A stretch of DNA of 64,000 nt, from positions 1,428,501 to 1,492,500 of the forward strand of contig OZ005617.1 of the NCBI GenBank assembly GCA_963930655.1, read 5' to 3'. Below are positions 57,561 to 64,000 of this stretch, one piece after another. Under the pieces are notes generated by a model, which saw only the letters and a list, made by a program, of their open reading frames with translations, made no database searches and was not told the DNA's origin. A program made the position numbers and the translations under genes. This DNA is from Myrica gale (Eukaryota > Streptophyta > Magnoliopsida > Fagales > Myricaceae). How positions within the stretch are numbered: position 1 is the stretch's first letter; every line of letters starts with the position of its first letter.

Positions 57561-59278
57561 AGCAGTTAACAGAATCGGTTCAATCGTCTGAAGCTCCCTT
57601 TCCTAACGCTTCAGAAACCCTGCAAAATACAAACAACAACAACGTTAACTTGCAACAAAAAGGAAAAAACAAAGAAAAGGACAACAAAACTTTAATTAGA
57701 TTCAATGAGGTATTTGCAATTACAGCACGTTGAATAAATAAGTAGATAACCAAGTCCTTCAGATGCAATATAAATATTGACAGCACAAAATCAGAATCCA
57801 ACAGAGACAGGTGAGCTGGGTCAGGAAGGGGTTTGACTGCTGGGATGGGATTGGATTGGATCCTACTCGAAGAACTTCAACACGAATAAGAGTCTTCGCG
57901 TTGGATAGGCAGTAGAGATAGGAACTCCTATCTGTAGGGCGGGAAAGATGCACTACTCCATCTGGAAAGGACTTTCCTTCGTGGGGAAAGAGAATAACCC
58001 CTTAATCCTCATTTAAAGGTAAGGCCATGAGGGAGTAAAAAATCCCTTCCGGACGACGAGACTCTACGTCTGGGTATTATTCCATCTCAAACTCGGATTA
58101 GGAAGAGTGCCCTTGAACTACAGATCAATCATACTAAACAATACGAGAAAAGAAATGGATTTCGACTTTGCTCCAGAGAATTTTCCCGTCGCCTAAATAA
58201 GAAGAATCCGTAGGAAAATCAAAAGAGACCAACACGATGATGAAGGTTACTGCTTTCAATATGTAGTACATAAGGGGAACAAACAAAACGCCTAAAAGAA
58301 GCCTCACATTACAAAAATAAGGCTCAAACATTTTGCTCTCTCCTTGCCTAATGAGCACCCAAAGGGAGTTTTCCGAGATTACCTGTATGTTTGCCGCGAA
58401 AATATAGAGCTCAGAGGAAAGAAAGATATATATGATAGGGTTTTAACTTGAAGTGAAATCCTTCAACAATAAAAGTTCAAAAAAAAAAGGAATATTTACG
58501 AAGTGGAAACAACGCTACAGTGAATCCAGGACGATGTTCGCGAAGATTACGAAAAACTTTTGGCGGAAAAAAGGCAACGTAAAATAAAATCTGAACATAT
58601 AAATAAAAATAAAAATAAAGAAACCAAAGGAGAATCTCAGCCTTGTTGGGAATTCATTATTGTGAAGTTGTACGCTGCGGCCCTCGAATGATGCACTCAG
58701 CCGAGTCCCAGTCTGGGCTTGCTGCATATATATCGGGCTATATATGACCCTGTCGGTCCAATTTAATGGGCTAATTCCGTAGACAGTGGCTTAAAATATA
58801 TTGCAAAGCAACTAAAAAAATAGGACAACCGATTGGATATATTGACCCCATAAAACGATATGTTTTGTCTAAAACCCTATTTTACACTATTTTGTTAGTC
58901 TTGTGTTTGTACTAGAGATCAATTTGAAGAGCTGAGACAGTAAAAAATTCCAACAATTATATTATTCTGCATCAAATCTACCTATAAAGTATTTGTAAGA
59001 CCGATTTAAGAGTCACGGCCTTCAAAGATCGATGACATTTAGAAGCATCAATAACAATAACATTAGGATGTTCAAGACACTTTTCTTTTTCTTTTCTTTT
59101 TTTCGTGAAGCAAGATTGTCGCAAGGAGTTGATAAGTGTATAAACCATGACTCCCGACTCTCCCAGCTTTTATTGTAGTCGAGAATAGATAAGCAAGACT
59201 AGATAATGGAGATATGGAAGACTAACAACCAATCCAACATGCATGGACATTCCAAGATCAACTGAAACTGGACAAACT
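57561..59278 (-). other. PYRB leader region and intergenic DNA
   Basis: TTTTGCAG at about 57617 on the minus strand marks the 3' end of a 5'-UTR intron. The 5' UTR exon probably lies between 57900 and 58730, where GC content rises, but the donor is not fixed. The rest holds no ORF with family support. Confidence 0.45.
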
Positions 59279-59854
59279 TCATGGCATTGCAGCCGCAGGT
59301 GCCTGCCAACCTTTTGGTGGATGAGGTGGGTGTGGTGGCTTTGGCGGTTGTGGTTTAGGAGGAAATGGAAAAGGAGGACGAGGCCTCGGTGGTGGTAATG
59401 GAAATGGCCCCCGCGGCGATGGCTGAGCATATCCACACATCCCGTAGAAGCACAGGACACGGAATGGGCATCTGTGTCCACATTTGCCGCAGTTAAACGG
59501 GCTAATGTTTGTATTGATGCAGAGACCACGACAACAATGCCAAGTGAATGGACATCTACGGCCACACAGACCACAATTGTTGACGTCTGAAGTAACATCT
59601 ATGCAACGGTTTCTACAACACCGCCGTGTGGGCGGAAACTCTCCCTGACTGCATATCCAAGGCCTCTTCCAGCACCCCTGATCTCGTGGGTCCCACTTGT
59701 CGTTCATGGTTTTCTTCAGCCATGGCGACGATGATGAGCCACCAGTGATATTTTGCTGCACCAGTACTTCAGGTGTCGCATTTCCTTCCACCATCACATG
59801 TTGTATGAGCGGAAGTAGAAGCAAACAAGCAATTTTAACATCAACATGCTGCAT
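59279..59854 (-). CDS. STIG1-like secreted cysteine-rich protein with proline-rich tail
   Basis: Single-exon, 191 residues. A hydrophobic N terminus (IACLLLLPLIQHVMVEGNA) acts as signal peptide. A STIG1 domain covers about residues 60-140 with paired cysteines: RRCCRNRCIDVTSDVNNCG, CGRRCPFTWHCCRGLCIN, NCGKCGHRCPFRVLCFYGMC. The family includes secreted proteins of the stigma exudate that bind pollen receptor kinases and membrane lipids. The tail from about residue 144 is dominated by proline with Arg, Lys, Phe and His, which most STIG1 proteins lack. The start at 59854 is the first Met before the signal peptide. At5g55110 is the likely Arabidopsis relative (from memory). Confidence 0.9.
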   Translation of the reverse strand: MQHVDVKIACLLLLPLIQHVMVEGNATPEVLVQQNITGGSSSSPWLKKTMNDKWDPRDQGCWKRPWICSQGEFPPTRRCCRNRCIDVTSDVNNCGLCGRRCPFTWHCCRGLCINTNISPFNCGKCGHRCPFRVLCFYGMCGYAQPSPRGPFPLPPPRPRPPFPFPPKPQPPKPPHPPHPPKGWQAPAAAMP

Positions 59855-60828
59855 AGTTCTCAGATGCGCAACTAAGAGGCAGCCTGGCAGAAGAGTCTAT
59901 TGGGATATATGTATATAGGTGAGGAGAAATTCCCTTTTTTTTTTCTTATTGTCCGGAGAGGCTTGAGGTGGTCATGTTTTTCTTACACGGCTTGGCATTG
60001 AGGTCTCATGTTGTAGGCGGTAGACCTGGTGTGGGCTATCGACGAATTACGTGATAAGGAAGGTTTTTCTTTGCTTTTCTGCATGGAGAACTTTATTGGC
60101 TCTCACAAGTCCATGGTTAAAGCAAGGTGTAACGGAGAGAGCAACGACATAGGCTATGTTCTCAGATTATTCAGTTTCCCCGAGATGGGGGAGCCCTTTT
60201 AGGGTAATTGAGGTCCGTCCTTCATGGACCTCCACCCCACCCCATTGTTTACAGCTTAAAGGCGTAAACCGCGTAGAATGATGAATCAACCAGATAAGGC
60301 AGGCGGGCAGGCACTAGGCAGGTTAACAGAAGCCAAACCATTGATCTACTCGAACTCTTGAGTATAAATGGAATGGTCCAAAACATCTATTGAGCTCCGA
60401 TGCAAGCGGAAGCGTTAAACCTGCATCTATTGGATCACATTGGAAGGGATGGCCGACGTAATCCATTTGTCTATACTATCAAAGAGTCGAGATCCATTGC
60501 ACGAGGCAAACTATTGAATGCCACGCAAGTGAACAACGGTTAGCAAAGGTGCAGAGAATTGCAATCTGTTAGTATATACTAGAGCATGTAAGTCTATAAG
60601 AAAATAAGTAGTTACCAAAAAAAATTAAAGGCAACAGCCTAAACTACTGAACTTGATAAACCCAAAGGAAATCATCACGAAGAAATTAATAACAACTATG
60701 AGGACGAAGATAGTTATCAAAATTCAACTACCCATAAAACATCCAAACTCATGTGCTCAAGAACTGTAATCAAATTCATGTTTATTCCAATGGTTAAAAA
60801 TTGATCCAAGATAGGGTATACTAGAAGG
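59855..60828. other. Intergenic DNA between STIG1-like and bL31 genes
   Basis: Contains the STIG1 promoter (a TATA-like region near 59905-59925, about 60 bases upstream of its ATG) and the likely 3' UTR of the bL31 gene at the right. No other gene is supported. Confidence 0.45.
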
Positions 60829-61038
60829 TCATTTTTCATTGTCTTCAGTGCTGTCCTTTTCTTCATAACGGCGCTTAAACTTGGCGACCTGCCCTATACT
60901 TTCAGCCATTTGACGCTTTGCCCTGAAGTGGTAGACTTTACCAACATGGTGTATTTTTGTCATCATAACGTGCATCAATCTGCCACTCTGAGTTACATAG
61001 GATATCCATTGCAACTGGGGGTGCGCTCCTTTCTTCAT
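60829..61038 (-). CDS. Ribosomal protein bL31-like, probably mitochondrial
   Basis: 69-residue basic protein: MKKGAHPQLQWISYVTQSGR, LMHVMMTKIHHVGKVYHFRA, KRQMAESIGQVAKFKRRYEE and an acidic end. It matches the short plant L31-like proteins annotated at At5g55125 and At1g27435 (from memory). In Arabidopsis the former adjoins CNX5, as it nearly does here. The coding region is one exon. A good acceptor (CAATTGCAG) just upstream at about 61053 and a donor (CAACTGTAAGT) near 61936 indicate one 5'-UTR intron of ~880 bases, with the untranslated first exon at about 61936-62000. There is no separate targeting presequence. Confidence 0.8.
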   Translation of the reverse strand: MKKGAHPQLQWISYVTQSGRLMHVMMTKIHHVGKVYHFRAKRQMAESIGQVAKFKRRYEEKDSTEDNEK

Positions 61039-61053
61039 TTCTCTCTAATCTGC

Positions 61054-61935
61054 AATTGAAACAAGAGCAAGCTTAATGTTATCAGGGTGTAAGAGTAAAA
61101 CCAGTATTTGAAGTGAAACAGCAATTCAAAAGGAGTTATCCTTCCCATATTTTCCACAAATTGAGATTCGAGTTTGGTTTATGAATGGAACGATTCACCC
61201 CAATGTAAGAAAATAACTATTGTAATCATACCCAAACAACTGCTTAGCAACACTGTTTTTCCCAAAAGATCTAGTCCATAGACCACTTCACAATTGTGGA
61301 AAAGCGCTACTAGAGCTAGGATCCTACGAGAGTAAAAAACATACAAATATATGTGTTTATGTTTGTATGTGTGTATATCAAGAGCCTATTTGAACCAATA
61401 TTTTAATTAATTAAGATATGTTCTTTAAGGGCATCAGAGAGGACGGTCATAAGTATGAAGGTAGACTGCACAGCTCGGCATTTTATCAAACATTTATTAG
61501 CTATTTCGGTTGGGGCAAAAAACAAAACTGCTTTGGCATATTTGCCCTAAACCTTGGAGGTGCTTTTTGGCGAATGCCCTTGACGCTCCATTCCACAACA
61601 AAAATCCTGATTTCTCTCTGAAACACAGACTAATGAATCCAAGTCGACTACTTTTCCCAATGAATATGACCTTGACCACACATTTCTTTGCTTGTTCATG
61701 TAGGTACTTGGAGAAATTATAGGAAAAAGCTTGTCGCTGATATATTTCAGAATGAGCTAGAACATAAGGTGTAAAGGACCACGGCAATCCAACAATCCGA
61801 AATGAATTTTCATAACTGTAAATATTTTCACAGAACACATCGAGATATCGATACACGCATAGCTTATACAAGTTAAAAGATGGAAGAAAGGAAAAGATTG
61901 GAGTATAAAACTCAAAGCCTAAGAGGGACACTTAC
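61054..61935 (-). other. 5'-UTR intron of the bL31 gene
   Basis: Bounded by the donor GTAAGTGTCC (minus strand, 61935 downward) and the acceptor ending at 61054 or nearby. Frames inside it (61418-61931) have no recognisable homology and are taken as chance. Confidence 0.6.
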
Positions 61936-62226
61936 AGTTGAGTCGCCGATCGAATTGAAAGGCAAGGGAAGAAGGCAACAAACTTTTGTAACGATGCGCT
62001 TGGGCTTTGAGAAGCTAACGTTGGCCCAGGTTCAAGAATAAAAAACAATAAGCAATAAACCCATCAATTACTTGCAGGGATTTGGCCGGATTTGGAAGAT
62101 TCGCATTCAACTAAAAAACTCCCACCGAACATGATTTATTTGAAGATGTAATTTTTTAGTTTCCCATTTTACCCTGGCCATATTTATATAGCATTACCAA
62201 AATACCCTCCAATCATATGTTACTAC

Positions 62227-62618
62227 TAGGGGTGTCCATTACCTGGTCCGGCCGGTATAACCAGAGCTGCCCAGAGTGTATCAACCGGACCGACCAAGGA
62301 TCGGTCCGATTTAGGCCACGTTTTTTTTTTCTTTTTTGGGCTTTTTTCATCATTTTCTGGGCTTTTTTCGAACCCTCGTGCAAGGCCGCGCGACCGCGGG
62401 CAAGGGCTTGTGTGCAGGACGCGCGCAACGCCCCTCACGCAAGGGCCCTTGCCTGTGTCGCTCGCGAGGCCTTGCGCGAGGGTTTTTAAAAAATAAATTT
62501 GTTTTTTTTAATGACCTTTTCGGACCGATCTGGAGCAGTATACTCCGGTACCGGTTTTCAGATGTGGAAAAATCGATCCGCTTTCGGTCCGGTCCGACCG
62601 GTTTCTTGGACAGCCCTA
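62227..62618. mobile_element. hAT-type MITE (392 bp)
   Basis: An exact 8-bp duplication, gttactac, lies at 62219-62226 and 62619-62626. The ends are taggggtgtcca and, reversed, tagggctgtccaa. The interior has ggtccggtccgac-type ends around a GC-rich middle of cgcgcg/gcaagggc units. It shares ends and motif style with the element at 12918-13348. Confidence 0.9.
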
Positions 62619-62626
62619 GTTACTAC

Positions 62627-64000
62627 ATCAAAATGGAAAGGGTATTACTGAATTTTTAAAAACACATGACCCCACATCTGGCGCAGTTGTTTCCTCCTTC
62701 CCCTGTGATAGCCTGCCAGTTTGTCAATGACATGTCTGGCGTCAATCACACGTTTTTCTTCTTCTCCTTTTTTTTTTAAATACCTTTCAAATATTTATAT
62801 CATAATAAAAAAGAAATTCGAAATCATATTAATAAATATTATAAATAAACAATATTATTTAACATTTTATCTTCTTCACTTATCCTAATAAAAATAATCT
62901 ACAAACAACAACTTTAAAAATCATCATTACTTTTTTATACCTAAACAACTTCTACACAAACACCAATAAAACTCTAACATCACCTAAAAATTCTCAAAAT
63001 ACTTCAAATCTTAAAAATCTCATCAAAACGAACATGCCCTTAGACATTTTAATCCTAATATTCTAATAATTTAATAAATGTACAACAATATCTTTAATAT
63101 ATACAAAACAGATCAAGTTTATTATCATCATTTTAATTTACAAAATAAAGAGAGTGCAAAGTAATGTTTAAAGTTGACAGTTTATAAGTGCAATATGTCA
63201 AATTCTTGAGTGAAAAGTATATTTATCTGGAAAAAAAATATAAATAGTTAGAGCATGTTGACCTAATCATAATGTTTTATAATAGTTAGAAAAGTTAATG
63301 TATGGAAACTGGTATTTTGAACTTTGAAATAATATTGGTCTCCCAATTAAGGGTGTAAAGTAATTTTTTTATACTAAAATATAATATTATTTCATCTAAA
63401 ACTAGAAGGTTCAAACCATGAGATTTAACCAGCGTATATCAATTACAGTGTTTTCTAATTGGGCGGAGATTTTGCACGTGAAATTCCCTTATTACGTATT
63501 ACAATGTTACTGCCTTGTTACTTCGGGTGTCTCTTTGTGATGAGTCTCACAAAGAATTCACTTGTTTGTCTCTTTTTAAAACGGAATATCTGAACTAATT
63601 AATGCGCACTTAAATTAATTTCAGGACCTATGCAATCTTCTGTCTTACACAAATTAGATAATTACTTTATTAAAAATCTCTTGAATCGCCTTAAATAGTT
63701 GATAATACTTGTGAAATTTTAAACTTAAGAACCTAAAAGAAATAAATTAACCCAAAGCCAAACCTTAATCATTATCAACCCTTGGAATAGCCTATTGATT
63801 GGTCTATCTACAATGCCCGAGCACTTGTCCCAAAGGCTAAAGGTTAATACCGAGAAGACCTCAATATAATATGTGGTCGATCAGAAGTCATTTTATATTT
63901 ATCAGCACTGTCGAGAAGAATCAAAAGATACCCCAATTTCCCGGCCGTAGAGAACTTTGCGTATGTCGTTGTATCACTTCTATATTCAATAGAAGCCATT
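62627..64000. other. AT-rich intergenic DNA
   Basis: No gene is supported. 62790-63050 has MITE-like wording shared (reversed) with about 24125-24200. No tRNA or other RNA gene was noticed. Confidence 0.45.

Noticed and set aside
61497-61931. 144-codon minus ORF upstream of bL31
   Set aside because: Lies within the inferred 5'-UTR intron and has no homology I can see.

Overview
The window is nuclear DNA from a flowering plant, most likely a woody eudicot. The genes carry many short exons with plant-type GT/AG introns, and their best matches by eye are Arabidopsis-type families (EHD1, CNX5/MOCS3, chloroplast ATCase, ERF with EAR motif, GH17-X8, STIG1). Intergenic DNA is full of LINE pieces, MULE- and hAT-type MITEs, a TRIM element and a nuclear copy of plastid accD. 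The species cannot be fixed from sequence reading alone.

Layout. 1-10,813 (+): all but the 5' end of a plant BRWD/PHIP-type WD40-bromodomain gene, with a LINE in an upstream intron. 11,181-13,692: a LINE derivative with ORF1-like sequence and a nested hAT MITE. 13,745-15,145: an inverted-repeat element that probably carries exons of a host gene. 16,562-22,117 (+): complete 16-exon EHD1-like dynamin-family ATPase gene. 22,667-23,050 (-): last exon of an unrecognised membrane/zinc-ribbon gene. 23,470-24,109: MULE-type MITE. 25,290-28,300: LTR-like DNA hit by a long-TIR element (26,268-28,249) that holds the 5' part of plastid accD. 29,242-29,985 (-): ERF3/ERF7-like repressor. 36,525-38,395 (-): three-exon GH17 beta-1,3-glucanase with X8 domain. 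42,150-49,100 (-): three tandem copies of a small unrecognised gene with conserved ABRE-bearing promoters, one split by a TRIM, with a LINE between copies 2 and 3. 50,787-50,924 (+): orphan first exon of a complex I subunit (NDUFB8/ASHI-like). 51,505-54,541 (+): CNX5/MOCS3. 55,134-57,560 (-): chloroplast aspartate carbamoyltransferase. 59,279-59,854 (-): STIG1-like. 60,829-61,038 (-): mitochondrial-type ribosomal protein bL31. 62,227-62,618: second hAT MITE. The remainder is AT-rich and holds no gene I can support.

The genes do not form one pathway; plant genes are transcribed singly. From memory, the gene set interleaves relatives of two Arabidopsis segments: EHD1, ERF7 and PYRB on chromosome 3, and a STIG1 gene, L31, CNX5 and a GH17 gene on chromosome 5. 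That suggests a less fractionated ancestral block. The most unusual items are the accD-carrying transposon and the three-copy orphan family whose copy A has a TRIM wedged directly behind its TATA box.
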